Below are positions 11,677 through 22,737 of a DNA stretch of 64,000 bases, piece after piece. The notes beneath the pieces were generated by a model. It saw only the letters and a program-made list of their open reading frames with translations, was not told the DNA's origin and did not search any database. The stretch is taken from positions 136,267,747-136,331,746 of the forward strand of contig OY720636.1 in the NCBI GenBank assembly GCA_963169105.1, in the 5' to 3' direction. The DNA is from Ceriagrion tenellum (Eukaryota; Arthropoda; Insecta; Odonata; Coenagrionidae). Position numbers and translations under genes: made by a program. The stretch's first letter is position 1, and each line of letters opens with the position of its first letter.

Positions 11677-13048
11677 ATCCTATATAGCTAGACTCGAGGT
11701 TGCCATTTCCGCGTGCATGAGGTTGTCTCCACGAAAGGCTCCATGGCAACAGCATTCCAGTCGTGTCGGCCTTGCTCCTCAATAGTGGCACGGTGGTCAA
11801 GTGATGGTTTGCGTCCAACCTTGGTCCTTGACGTCACGATACACACCACGCTCAGCTGTGGACACGTGATGGAGTGATTTGCTGTCATTCATAATAATCC
11901 ATTGGTTTGGTAATCTCGAATGGTAGAAACTAAAAGTCCTCAAGACTTTTAACTCAATCAGAACAATGTCTTCTTTCATTCAGCATACGTCCTACAGATT
12001 GTCCAAGATAATAGTTTAGTTAACAAAAATGTGGCCAATTACTAACCATGTCCAATGCCGTTTGGGGAAGGGTGACCGAATAATCCATGACCGAAGCCTT
12101 TGTTTGAAATATTACGATGGTGAAATGAATATTTTGCTTTTCATTTCTTTCAATGACAAAGCAGTGTATTTCAATTACGCCATTATCTTGGACAGACTTA
12201 ACCTCTCTTCACCCAAACCATAAAACCCAACCTTTTTCTTTCCTTTCTCCGCTTGTCTAAAGCGTCATTCCTTTTCAAACCAATAGTTTCCCCCTACTGA
12301 TCCTTTCTTCAGCAATTCATAACCAATGCAGAGGCATTCGGCCTGAAAATATTATGGTTATCTTCGTCGCATGGAAAGTTCGGTTTATTAGCATAAACTT
12401 CTCTTTTTTAGAGGACTAGCACATAGAAGTAATATAGTATCATATGAGAACTAACCTAAGTCGACTCAATGACCAGTCCTAGATAATTACTCACGATAAA
12501 TTAAACACAAGGGGTAGAAAATAATGCTGTTTACCTTAGCCTGGAAGAATACTATTGAAGTAATTTTTCACTTTAATAATAGGAGCGCTGTCAGCGCATG
12601 ATGAGGAAAATATTCCCCCGATATATATCAGCCTGTAAAGAAAGAGGTCTTCTTAATATGAAGCCAGAGAATGAATTTTCAACAGAATATTCTCTTAAAT
12701 GAAATTTAAACTTTCCTATCGTTGACTACTCTACTTGCCTATATGTCGAGGCTGCAGGCAGGAGGTGGTCACAATATACAAAGGGAATTTTTTATCGAGA
12801 AATCATCCCCGAGATCCCCCGAACCTGATTCGTGTTTCATTCCCTGGAATTTTTTTTCTATTAAGTTTTACTCCAACTGCTTTAATGCTAAAACATTTAA
12901 ATTAAGCGGTATTCAGATTTTTCAGGTCAGGTCGCGGTTCATATCCACAAAATCGCCCTTTTAGGAAAATGGAGAGAGAACTAATTTAATTACAGTTTGA
13001 CTGTATTTTCCTCGGTTATTTTATTTGCATTAAAATAGTAAACAACTG

Positions 13049-13327
13049 GAAATTAATGGTGCGAGAGGGAGATGTAGGCCGAGAAAGTTGTGGCTGAATG
13101 TGGTTGAGGAAATTCTTAGGAGGAGGAATATTAGGAGTCTTAAGTCAGGAGGGTGTGTATGAAACAGCGCATAGGGGTAAATGAGGCAAGAGAGGTTTGC
13201 AAGGATAGGTCAGCATGGAGGAAATTATTGAAGCAGAGTTAGGTGTCAAAATATGTATTTATGAGTGAAACTTCGTGACTGTGTCTACCCCAGAAGGGAA
13301 CGGCGTGATTGGTATGTACGTATGTAA
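13049..13327 (+). mobile_element. 5'-truncated RTE-like LINE, 3' end (copy B)
   Basis: Collinear with copy A from about 4224 to 4500: GCCGAGAAAGTTGTGG, AGGAGGAGGAATATTAGG, then the shared 3' UTR with CCAGAAGGGAACGGCGTGAT and a degenerate GTATGTACGTATGT tail. One base is missing relative to copy A near 13142, so the reading frame is broken. It is more truncated than copy A. The two copies show a repeat family that has been active in this genome. Confidence 0.85.
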
Positions 13328-13739
13328 CAACTGGAACGCTGATTTACATGAAAATAAATTATTTTTCGTAACTTCATAAATATATTCCCGAATCTTACCA
13401 TATAAGAATACAGTTGAGCCTTCAAATGGAACGGTCCTCGATTTGTAAGACGTTTGAAATAGATATATTCATAATGGACATCTAATGGTCCGTTATTCTT
13501 ATTAAGCCTATTTTTAATATTGATAAGGATCCTTATTTTAACATCCATGTTCGGCTAACAATAAACGTACATGCACTGTGTCTACGGTACAATCGATGTA
13601 CCTGCGCACATTTGTTCCGGATAGCCCTCCAAATTAAGATCGTCTAAGTCCAATTTAATTTTCACACAATGAATATTGTTGGATTGGATATTCGGGGAGG
13701 CGACCCACCGCTAAGAACATTTGTGCCATTAGGGGACAG

Positions 13740-13990
13740 GTAAGGGGAAAAGAGTGGATAGAAACCCGGCATCAGCATTAGCCTGCTCTTAACGAAAGGC
13801 GCCAAGGAGACCACGGTTTTATGTCTTATCCGTCAGACGAAGTACTGTACTTGAAGTGCCCTCCACAAGGCACTAAAGTAGGGCTCAGGTTTCCTTTGAA
13901 AAACATCCTCCTCTGCAGGGATTTGAACCCTAGCCGCCCGTGTGGTAGGCGGGTACTCTAGCCACCACACCAACCCGATTTCCCATGAAT
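13740..13990 (-). mobile_element. tRNA-derived SINE
   Basis: On the minus strand from about 13985, an A-box-like GGTGTGGTGGCTAGAG is followed by a B-box GGTTCAAATCC about 50 bp later, with an anticodon-arm-like hairpin between. This matches a tRNA-related SINE head (RNA polymerase III promoter). Downstream, GTCTGACGGATAAGACAT is a tail-like block. The acceptor stem does not close, so it is not a functional tRNA gene. The exact 3' end is uncertain. Confidence 0.6.
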
Positions 13991-15140
13991 AATGCTTTAG
14001 TGAATTGTTTTTAGAGAGGTTTGAGGGCCAATGGTTCATATTTTGAATTCTACAGGATCAGTAAGCAAGAGTTCAAGTCAAAAAGACTATATTGTTTTAC
14101 GTTGGGCACGTTTCTTATCAAATCACTACCAGTAGTTGCCAAATTCTACGCAGTTATTTCATATGTCCCAATTGATAATGAACACCGAAGAAGCTGCAAG
14201 ACAATAAATGAAGGTAGTTCTACTTTTTTGGAAGAAAGCAAGGATACCAACCGTAAACGTGAAAGATAGCGATTTAAAGCTTGGAGAGAACTATTTCATA
14301 TAAGTTTTCAGCATTAGAACAATGGAGGGCATTTACGAAATTCCAGCCAATATGTTTTGATACCAGTGCAGTAAATGCTTGTCGCTTCAGGGTAGCCAAC
14401 GCATTGCTAGAAAAATTATTAGGGAATAATCCTATAAAATTACCACGTCGCCACCAAATTTAAGAAGTCACTCTAAAATCAGTTTTATTGTAAAAATGAG
14501 CACCACCACAGACCCTCTGCCAGATATTTTTTGAAATCCAGATTGGATGATATAAATAAGACAAGATGAAATGCAAAACTGGAATAGAATATTGAAATAA
14601 CGGACATAAAATGAGTAACACAGACTAAATTTCATGTTTTCTCAGTGTTTTCACACTCAAAAAACCAACAGCACAGGGAGGATTGCAAATAATTCATCCA
14701 ACTTTGTTTATTTCTCTTTGGGTATCTTCAAAAATATGCAAATGATATTTCATCAAAAGAACCTAGTATTATTCTTTGCCTCAGCCTCCCTTTCTTTCTG
14801 AGCGGACATTTCTCATCCTTTGCATACCTTAGCGTGGTATTTTTATTAGTTTTCTCTTAAATGATGAGTGTATTCACTGTGGAAAATATCTCGCCATGTT
14901 AGGAATTACCATCACCTGAATACATCACCTTGGACACAGCAACGAGGTTAACGTCAATATTATTGGAGTCCTCAGTCCATATATTTTCTTTGGAGCTGCA
15001 CACTTTGCAGACAAAGTTCAAACATGTTCTCAGTCCTAAACGATGTTCTCCAAAACATTAGATATTTTAAAAGAGCACTTGATAGGCGAATGATCAATGG
15101 ACTGTCTTTGCTTTTGAAAATAATACAAATCCGCGATCCT

Positions 15141-15270
15141 TCAGTCAGACTCATAAAGAGCCTCATTCAGATCCTCATCCAGTTCCGCGTCCTGAGCAAT
15201 CGAGGTCTGCTGTAGAGACCATGCAGTTTCATTCAAAATAGTTTGTATCACGTCAGTAGGTACTTCATCA
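15141..15270 (-). CDS. Terminal coding exon of an unidentified gene
   Basis: On the minus strand the acceptor TTCATGTTATTGCAG opens a block that completes a split codon (1 nt) and runs 42 codons to TGA at 15141-15143. The peptide starts DEVPTDVIQTILNETAWSLQ and ends in an acidic tail (DAELDEDLNEALYESD). The Asp/Glu-rich, low-Lys composition and clean acceptor make this one of the most protein-like blocks in the window. AATAAA on the minus strand lies further downstream (plus-strand TTTATT at about 14842 and 14706). The upstream exon, which must leave two nucleotides, was not located. The family is unknown to me. Confidence 0.55.
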
Positions 15271-15431
15271 CTGCAATAACATGAATATCTTTCATTGGGA
15301 CATTTATTTAATATTCTCTAATCATGATTGTCCACAAAAAAGATTGTAATTTGTTATTGATTGAAAGTAAAATCCTCAATACAAGATATTTTTTACTACC
15401 AGTGCAAAACGTCGAGTGACTAAGGTTCAGG

Positions 15432-15759
15432 CGTCATCTTTCAAATAAATACATGGATGAAATGACAGCTGAGGTGAGAAAACATTTTCGAAAAAAAACG
15501 CCAAGGGGAAATTTTTTGATAGTTTTTGTTTCCATAACATCGGTAACAATGCTTGAAGACATAATGCCCAAAACACAAGAAACTCGACTATTTCTTCGTC
15601 ATCTTTCAAATAAATACATGAATGAAATGACAGCTGAGGTGAGAAAACATTTTCGAAAAAAAAAACGCCAAGGGAAAATTTTGTGATAGTTTTTGTTTCC
15701 ATAACATCGGTAACAATGATTGAAGACATAATGCCCAAAACACAAGAAACTCGACTATA
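15432..15759. repeat. 165-bp tandem duplication
   Basis: Two adjacent copies begin CGTCATCTTTCAAATAAATA (15432 and 15597) and are nearly identical, differing at a few positions including the length of an A-run. The unit is 165 bp, a multiple of three. A minus-strand frame (15427-15738, 103 codons) reads through the junction. I do not recognise the encoded peptide. Confidence 0.9.
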
Positions 15760-16367
15760 ACTCTCGCATCATAGATATGTACTTTGCTCCTCTCTCCACT
15801 GTACTCTCCTTCGCTTTCTAGAGGCAGAAAAATTCAATTCGTCCCTCATTTCCATGCTGCTCAGCAGAAAGAATTAAAATGATGCAAGGCACAAGAATGG
15901 TTAGGCGTCAGTTCTGGAGGTAATGACATCCTTTACTTAGAAAAGATTCTCCGATAGCGGCGCTCGCTCTAGAAAAACGTGTGCGCTCGGAAAAAAAACG
16001 ACTTATGGAGCAAGTAGCTCGTTAGTTGCGCCTTTAAATACACTCCGAACCAAACAATTATCTACTCTGAGCCCTCTGAATGCTTTGCACTTCTCCAATA
16101 CTCCCTCACCGCTGGTCTCCCCTCTCGTCCCTCAAGTGAGCTGAGGACAACTATATCTTAGATGGTCAGCTCATTTTTCTAAGGAGCGGCGGCGGCGAAA
16201 AAGTTGAAAACTCTGACGACAGTGGAATCTACAATGGGCGCCCATTTCCGCGCTAAAGTGTATCAAAAGTCATGTTTGCTATTCCTAAACTACACATTTA
16301 TTAAAGAAAATTTCACTTCGGCAGCTGGTTGGTGTTGTCGGGCGTTACTTGGTGGAAACGATTCCTT

Positions 16368-16575
16368 ATAATATCAATGAATACACTTGGTATTTCCACA
16401 ATTTTTATTTTTCCTCAACTACCTACGTTTTGACACTCAGGTGACTATCATCAGGTGACTACCAGTATGGATGTCAGATGGTAGTCACCTGATGATGACC
16501 TGAGTGTCGAAACCTATGTAGTGGAGGAAAAAGAAAAATTATGGACAAATCAAATTTATTCATTGATATTATTCG
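16368..16575. mobile_element. Foldback element, about 100-bp inverted arms
   Basis: The left arm (ATAATATCAATGAATAC ... GACACTCAGGTGACTA) and right arm (its imperfect reverse complement ending CATTGATATTATTCGG) pair over nearly their whole length around a centre at about 16463. The loop is only a few bases. There is no coding capacity. The class is not determined; no target-site duplication is obvious. Confidence 0.8.
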
Positions 16576-17589
16576 GCAGTCGGCATAACAACTACAGACT
16601 GTTATCTCCTTGGGGTGACCTAAGCAAAAATACCGTTCCTTGTATCGGCATCTCACAATAATTCACAAAAAAGGTAATGTTTGTTGTATAATCCTCGTGT
16701 CATTATTTCAACCAAAAAATATTCAAATAATTAACCCCTTAGTTTCCTTTGTTTCCTTGCAGTAAACGAAATTCTATGTTGAAGTGAGAGAAACTGACTG
16801 CATGAGAACGGAACGCAGAAGAGCCTACTAAATCGGGGGGTACTGCATCCTCTTAAGCTTGCTCTGGTCTTAGAGTCACTCACTCCAGGAATTCCAAAAA
16901 CTTAAATATAGAGATTTTAAAGCGGGTTTTATAAACTGAGAGGAAAAAATGGGGTTACCAGGCCAGTTTTAAAGTAATTCAGCCTTGGATGTAGAGATTT
17001 TAACATGGCCTCCAACTAAAAATTGCTCAAATTGTAACTGAAAAAAACGTCAATTTGAACGAGGAAGCACATATAAACTTTTAATTTAAACTGTCAATAA
17101 AAAGAGAAAAATCCTGAAAAACTGAATAAAAATAAACGCATCTTACCAGTTACTTCTTTAAGCGGTGTGCGAATTACTGCCATTCATGACGTCCAAAAGC
17201 GGTAGTTCCATACGAATAGCGTAACAGTTTGCTCCTGAGGATGGACAAATGTGCACGTTAATACATATCCCGATATGTTTATCCCGTTAAACATATCCCG
17301 ATCCCGTTAAACATATCCCGATAATAATTGATATATTTTGTGCCATAACTTCGGTATTCACCTGAGAATGCATTTTATCAGCAAAAGCAGGATATTTTTA
17401 ACCAAATTAACAGAAAAGTGAAGTATTTCCTTTGGCTCACGTGGTCAAGCCAGAGCCATTTTAAGAGCGCCCGGAAGAGGTGATGTTGGCTACATTGGGG
17501 ACAGTGAGAGGTCTGAATGAAATCGCCGCATGTCGATTGCATGACGCCCACATGATCAGCCAAAGGCATTCACACATTTCACGAACATG

Positions 17590-18130
17590 TTCGCCCGTGC
17601 AGGCACCACATTGTCCACCCAACCTTCCCCAACACCCTCCGAAACTCTCTCCATTCTTTTCTCGCACCCCGCACCCCTTCCCCCCCTTGTATTCTCCAAC
17701 GAAACCCCTCCCTCCCTCAAGCAATTCCCCCGCACCCCGAAAATTCACGAGCATTCGAATCAGATCCCCGTTTTTAACTCAATCGAGAGCCCACGCTTTT
17801 GTGTTTTTTCCGGTCGACAAAAGCGGAACTGGGCTGGATCGCGGAATGGACGCGGTGGTCATGTGGGGCCCTAACACGTTAAACCGCGACCCAGTCATCC
17901 ACCAGCCTTTTCTAATCTCTTGCCGTCCCATGCACCACTCTTATCCCTGCAGCTCTCTCCCTCTCCACCTTTTTCTCCCCACATTTCCTCCCCTCCCCCT
18001 CCCTCCCTCCGCCCACAATCCCCTCGTAATCTCAGGGCCCCACTCCAGCAACATCAACATCCCCGGCTTTCCCACCCCACTCCCTCGTCCCAGAGTCGCA
18101 GTCGATTCGTTGGCGGTGGAGGGGCGAAAG
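17590..18130. other. C-rich low-complexity DNA
   Basis: Pyrimidine-rich sequence dominated by CCC, TCC and CTC runs keeps several frames open at once, including a 245-codon plus-strand frame (17480-18217) and overlapping ones in other frames and on the other strand. Pro/Ser/Leu-rich translations in every frame are what C-rich DNA gives by composition, so I do not call a gene. It could be a regulatory, CpG-bearing region. Confidence 0.55.
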
Positions 18131-18217
18131 ACCGGCGGTCGCGGAATACTGTTTCCACGTCGAATCGACTGTTTCTCCAAGCGTGTGTTGGTCTCAAATC
18201 GCCAGAATAAGTATTAA

Positions 18218-19513
18218 CAATGCCGACTCTTATCTGTCTCCACATATCGTCCTCCATTTACTCTGAGAAGCACCAAACTGGAATAACTTCAGCGAATCCA
18301 TTGAGGCATGAATAACAAAACCATACCTTTGAGGGCGCTAAACAATAAGTCTTTGGAAGAAGAAGATTCATCTCCGAGATGTAATCCATTTTGATTCGAC
18401 AAAAAGAAAATCTAATTTATTCGGGTTGGAGATTGAAAGACTGGTAAATAAATAATAATGCCAACGTAAAACACATCAGTTGCTCTCATTTAGTTAAAAG
18501 GTAGCATTTATGTAACATTTATTTCTCTCGTACCAATGAATTCTCTCGTGTATCTGAGAAAAATTCTCCTTTAGAAGACCACCCTTCATTCTAGGCTCAC
18601 AATACCAAAGGTTTTTCTTCCCTAAGAAAATTATTCTGGTAAGTAAATAGATGAGATATATGTACTCGTTAAATAAACTTTACGTACCTCGTACTTTACG
18701 TACCTTAACCCGTAGTACAGACGATACACATACCCCATTAATTTTGCCAAGATATGTAATGGCATTTAATTCACAGGAATTCATCCTAAGATATCAGTAA
18801 ATTAAAAATATCCATAGGCTTAAAATCCACTTGAGATGTTTTTGACTCAATACCATATACTTAGATACAATATGGGCTATATCATTCTAAATTGAAGTTC
18901 ATATCCTTCATTCAGCTTGTAATACAACATTCAAACCAAGGGCCGAAAGTTTGCGCTACACGACAGTTGTCAGAGAACTGTTCGCCCCTTGAAGTCTAAC
19001 TCCTCTAAAATAACTTATTAGCAGCCATTTCTTTCAGCTCTCAGATTATAGTCGTAGGTAAGAAATTTGCATATTCTAGCCGATTCTAGCCGATTCTAGC
19101 CGATTAGGTATGTGAAGATGGTTTTTCCCGGTGCACCAAAATTTTATTTAATTATTTTTTCTTAACACAGTACTAAACAAATGGATCAAATTTTGATAAT
19201 GCCACTTTGTTGTATCACGATGTATACATAATCAATAAAATATTTAAAAAATTTATTGCTAAGTCAAAATAAAAATTATAATAGTAAATATAGTGGAATA
19301 AAAACATACTTAAAGTTACATAAATTTTATCGCAAAAGCATGCATATTCAAGATATTTTTCCTACTTGTTAGTGTTTATCAACAAGATTTTTCTTAAAAA
19401 GTATTATAAAAAGTAAATATTTTCAAATACCATTTTATAATCACAATGTGTAAAAATATAATATATTTTAAAATTGGTATATATAATAGGATTACAAGCA
19501 GCATTTTCATAAA
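18218..19513. other. No gene recognised
   Basis: AT-rich DNA with no supported exon. It includes the 10-bp tandem repeat at 19073-19105. Confidence 0.4.
19073..19105. repeat. 10-bp tandem repeat
   Basis: About three copies of the unit CGATTCTAGC. Confidence 0.8.
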
Positions 19514-19707
19514 TCATTTAATGTTTTGTTGACCCCTTGACAAAACGATCTTTACTCTTAATCGGTAAAGAAGACGGTGATAACTTGTGTCATGATATAT
19601 GTGTCCAATCAATTCCTCCTCCTCCGCATTCAAAATATATTCGAAATATTCGATATGAAAACGGGAGTATCCCTCTTTTGGTGTTATTCGGTATTCAATA
19701 TGTTTCT
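19514..19707 (-). CDS. Candidate terminal exon, unknown
   Basis: On the minus strand a strong acceptor (GTTTTGCTTGGTTCAG) is followed by two nucleotides and 63 open codons to TGA. The peptide starts EKHIEYRITPKEGYSRFHIE and contains NAEEEELIGHIYHDTSYH. It lies 85 bp downstream of the stop at 19792, so it could be an alternative last exon of the same gene or a separate one. No donor leaving the required single nucleotide was found upstream. A chance ORF is possible. Confidence 0.3.
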
Positions 19708-19769
19708 CTGAACCAAGCAAAACACAGCTAATTTCGGTGCATTTTGTGGTGAAAAGTTTAGGTTAAAAA

Positions 19770-19775
19770 TTTATT
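19770..19775 (-). promoter_or_regulatory. Poly(A) signal AATAAA (minus strand)
   Basis: Plus-strand TTTATT about 17 bp past the stop at 19792. It supports 19792-19902 as a last exon of the minus-strand gene. Confidence 0.4.
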
Positions 19776-19791
19776 GAAGGGAGCTTTACAG

Positions 19792-19902
19792 TCACTTCGC
19801 AGCATAAAAGTGCAGTTCTCCATTTATTTCACATTCAAATACGCTACGGTCATGCCACACTGAAGATGACAGGTTAGCATCAGAGTTCACGTGCACTGGA
19901 AT
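19792..19902 (-). CDS. Candidate last exon of the X-box gene
   Basis: On the minus strand the acceptor CAATTATCTTGGACAG opens in phase 0 and gives 36 codons to TGA, starting IPVHVNSDANLSSSVWHDRS and ending in FECEINGELHFYAAK. The exon at 21957-22020 exits in phase 0, so the two join in frame. A poly(A) signal follows at once. The family is not identified; the pairing with upstream exons is inference from phase. Confidence 0.4.
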   Translation of the reverse strand: MPVHVNSDANLSSSVWHDRSVFECEINGELHFYAAK

Positions 19903-20844
19903 CTGTCCAAGATAATTGACTATTCGAATTATACTTATTTGGCATAGAAACAAAGGAAAAGTAAACATTTTTTCATGATTCAAGCACTGGTCACCATCAT
20001 GAAATTTTTGCTCACCTGATTCCCCCCCTAATTGCATTAGACGCATTCACTGACTGGCTGCATTTCTAACGGTCGAATGCACTATTATCTTGAACGAACT
20101 CTTAGAGGCACATCAAAATGAAAAGAGCGTCCATAATTCAGAATCAACTTGTCTTTGTTCTTTCTGTGCTCATCTTCAGCCGAAGTGTCCAATATGAATA
20201 ATTAAGTTTTGAATTAATTTGCTGTTAACGGCTAAAGTTTTAAGCATGCAGCATTTTAGAGAAGTTATTTAGAGAAATCATTATATATTTACGTATATTA
20301 ACAAACGGCCGTGACGATAGCCTCCCTACCTGTCAGCAGGTTAGCAAAGGTTTCACTATCTCGTAGCTTTAGTTCCTTCTGTTTAATATAGTATGTACAA
20401 GCAGCTTTATGAACATTATTAATTTTTAAATATACAGTTAAATATTACAAGTAAGAAAGGCAAAAGAGCACAAATGTGTAACATTCAAGGTTGAAAAAAA
20501 TACAATACAAAGAATACAAGATATATTTAGAGAATCCGCCAATTCCAGATAAACTACAAAACCAAATAAACACAGAAAATATTAAATATAAAAAGAAACA
20601 AAAATCCTTCCATTCATCTTCACTTAACAGCTCTAATATGGTCTATTCAGCACTTGTTTAAACTTTTACTAAAGACTCATTAATGTGTCTTTGTGTGAAA
20701 TAATATTTAAATTAACAGGGCACGTACAAGTCGCTATGTCCTCGTTTGATTGGTACGGCTATCTATTGTGCATTACGTCTGCGCCACTTATGGATTACCT
20801 CATTACGTGTGTACCCCTTATCTAATTCCCTATCTAACCTTCAG

Positions 20845-21155
20845 ATGGAGTGGTGGCAAGAGAGAGGAGGGTGGATGGCGAGAAGCGGCAACCGGGGATC
20901 ACTGACATTACTCTGGCGGACCATCGTAGGCGCCATTCGATGAAGTGGTCAATCCACTCCCCGGCGTACGCCAATGTCAATGATCAACAAGAGCCAGGAA
21001 ACCCATTTTGCCATCACCACACGGGAATGCACGGCACTGCAAAGGCCTTGCCACTTACCTACGAGCAACTTGGCGCATCGAATACACTACAATTACTCCT
21101 CCGCTTTGCTTTCCCTCGTGATTCTCTAATGCAAAAACAAAGAGAGAGGAAGAGA
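20845..21155 (+). CDS. Candidate plus-strand exon, unknown
   Basis: A 103-codon open block lies between an acceptor (CTATCTAACCTTCAG) and a donor (AGA|GTGAGTGAG). It is less AT-rich than its flanks. The product is Arg/His/Gln-rich with no recognised motif, and the frame continues open past the donor to 21296. It overlaps, on the other strand, the gene territory of the minus-strand model. It is equally compatible with a chance ORF in GC-richer DNA. Confidence 0.22.
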
Positions 21156-21289
21156 GTGAGTGAGAACAGCCACCGTGTTTTAAGGCACTATCTTCAGGTT
21201 CGGATTTTAACCATCAGTAGCCATCCAACGAAAGATTGGTTTGCAGCAGCTCTCCATTCCCCTCTCCTCTCGGTCAACCACTATATTCC

Positions 21290-21410
21290 GACATAATTAT
21301 TCACTTCGGCGTCCTTCATGATTTGCCTGATGTATTTTATTCTTGATTTTCCTCCGCAATTCTTCCTTATATGGTAGTCCGAGCGAGATAGTTCCCAAGT
21401 CATTATAGAG
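21290..21410 (-). mobile_element. Possible LINE 3' remnant
   Basis: Minus-strand translation gives GGKSRIKYIRQIMKDAEVNN, resembling the conserved GRPxTKYIxQIxKDA segment near the C-terminus of RTE-like ORF2. It is short and degenerate, so the call is tentative. Confidence 0.3.
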
Positions 21411-21956
21411 GCCATATTCGAAATATACGTTTCAATTTCACCAGCTGTAGGACATATGGATTAAATATTGCACTATTAAGGGTGTAATAATATAGTTTTA
21501 TTTGACAGAAATGGAAAGTAATTAAATAAAAATATCTAAATAAGTCTTTAACTTGACTTATTTTTTCCGCGCTGTTCGTTTGAAACTCCTTCAAAAGGGA
21601 GGGTATTTGTAATCCTGAAGAATTAACTGCGGTTACAATGTGATTAATTTTCAAAAATGGTTGAGAAAACACAAACTACACACTTGATTTTTTTTACGAT
21701 ATGTAAGTATAGGAAATGCCTTATTTTTAATATAATGTCTCTCTGGAGTGCATACAGGTACAATTTCCCATGTAAAAGGGCTGGTATTTTCTGGAAAACA
21801 TCGCCAAAAGTAATGTGGTAAGGGTTGGAACTTCTGGCATCAATGGAAGGATGAGATATGTTTCTTTAAAATGAAACCACATTCATTGATTTCTAGGTAA
21901 AACGATATTTCGCTCAAACTACATTAATTTCTCCTTCCAATATTTTTTTCACTCAC

Positions 21957-22020
21957 GTGTTGCGTCTCAAATCGTTTCCCAAATGCAGACAATAGATTAT
22001 GAATGATCACCATTTGCCAG
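21957..22020 (-). CDS. Candidate short exon of the X-box gene
   Basis: A 64-nt minus-strand block follows a long polypyrimidine tract ending ATGGCTACCAG and precedes a consensus donor (CAC|GTGAGTGA). It completes a split codon with one nucleotide, is open for 21 codons (WQMVIIHNLLSAFGKRFETQ and one more) and exits in phase 0, fitting the exon at 19792-19902. It needs two nucleotides from its predecessor, which the exon at 22738-22994 does not supply, so one further exon is missing from this model. Confidence 0.4.
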
Positions 22021-22197
22021 CTGGTAGCCATAAATATAGAGCGAAATACATATAGAATAAAATATAGAACGAAAGCACAAAGCAACAGTGCCAAAATAAC
22101 GAAAGAAAAACCATTATTTAATCTAAGCCTATTAATCATATAATATTTCTCACTAATGTTGTTTACTACTATCATTTTATACTAATTTATCATTATT

Positions 22198-22471
22198 GTA
22201 AATGATATATGTGGACCCCAGAAGTCAAGGGGTCTAAGTGACATTTTTGAAAAAAATAAGTTTGGTACAGGAATGGGATGTGAAAATATTAATCTTTTAG
22301 GTGGTAAAGGGATCCAAGTGATTTTCTTGACAGGTGCTGCTATCTAGGGTAATGCCTCTTAACTACTTAGTGGGTTGTACCAAACATTTTCAACTTTGTC
22401 TTAAGTTTTCTCTAAGCAATGGTTTTGTTACTTAAGACACCTTGACTTCTGGGGTCCTCATATGTATTTAC
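22198..22471. mobile_element. TIR element (MITE) in intron of the minus-strand gene
   Basis: Inverted termini of about 45 bp: left GTGGACCCCAGAAGTCAAGG, right its reverse complement (CCTTGACTTCTGGGGTCC). The flanking GTAAAT.ATATATG is also mirrored. An inner pair TTTGGTACA / TGTACCAAA adds secondary symmetry. It has no coding capacity and lies between the exons at 22738 and 22020. Confidence 0.8.
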
Positions 22472-22737
22472 CAGCATCAATGACCTTTGAAATGCATAAT
22501 TTCTCTCCATTTTAAATACGAGATATGGGAAATCGGCTTCCGTCAATCTTAGGAATTTATTATAAATTCAAATATTGTACATTCAAACGCGACTATGTTA
22601 GCAGAATACATTGTTTCAGGTTTCACTTTCACAGGACGCGTTTATGAGGGAAAAATCGGGTTGTAAAATATTTTTAAAATGACTGCCTTAACCCAAATGA
22701 AAGATAAAACAAGAAAATTTGAATTGTCTTCACATAC

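Noticed and set aside
13900..13985. Possible tRNA gene (minus strand)
   Set aside because: A and B boxes are present but there is no closing acceptor stem, and the anticodon loop is irregular; fits a SINE head.
17480..18217. 245-codon plus-strand ORF, the longest outside transposons
   Set aside because: Starts in C-rich DNA where several frames on both strands are open together; Pro/Ser-rich low-complexity product, no splice or domain support.
20016..20057. 42-nt minus-strand block between GAAATGCAG and GTGAGCAA
   Set aside because: The only open frame leaves two nucleotides, which gives an immediate stop in the next exon.
20075..20190. Minus-strand frame with SAEDEHRKNKDKLILNYGRS, faintly like a ciliary transition-zone protein
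   Set aside because: No acceptable donor or acceptor frames it, and the resemblance is to a few charged residues only.
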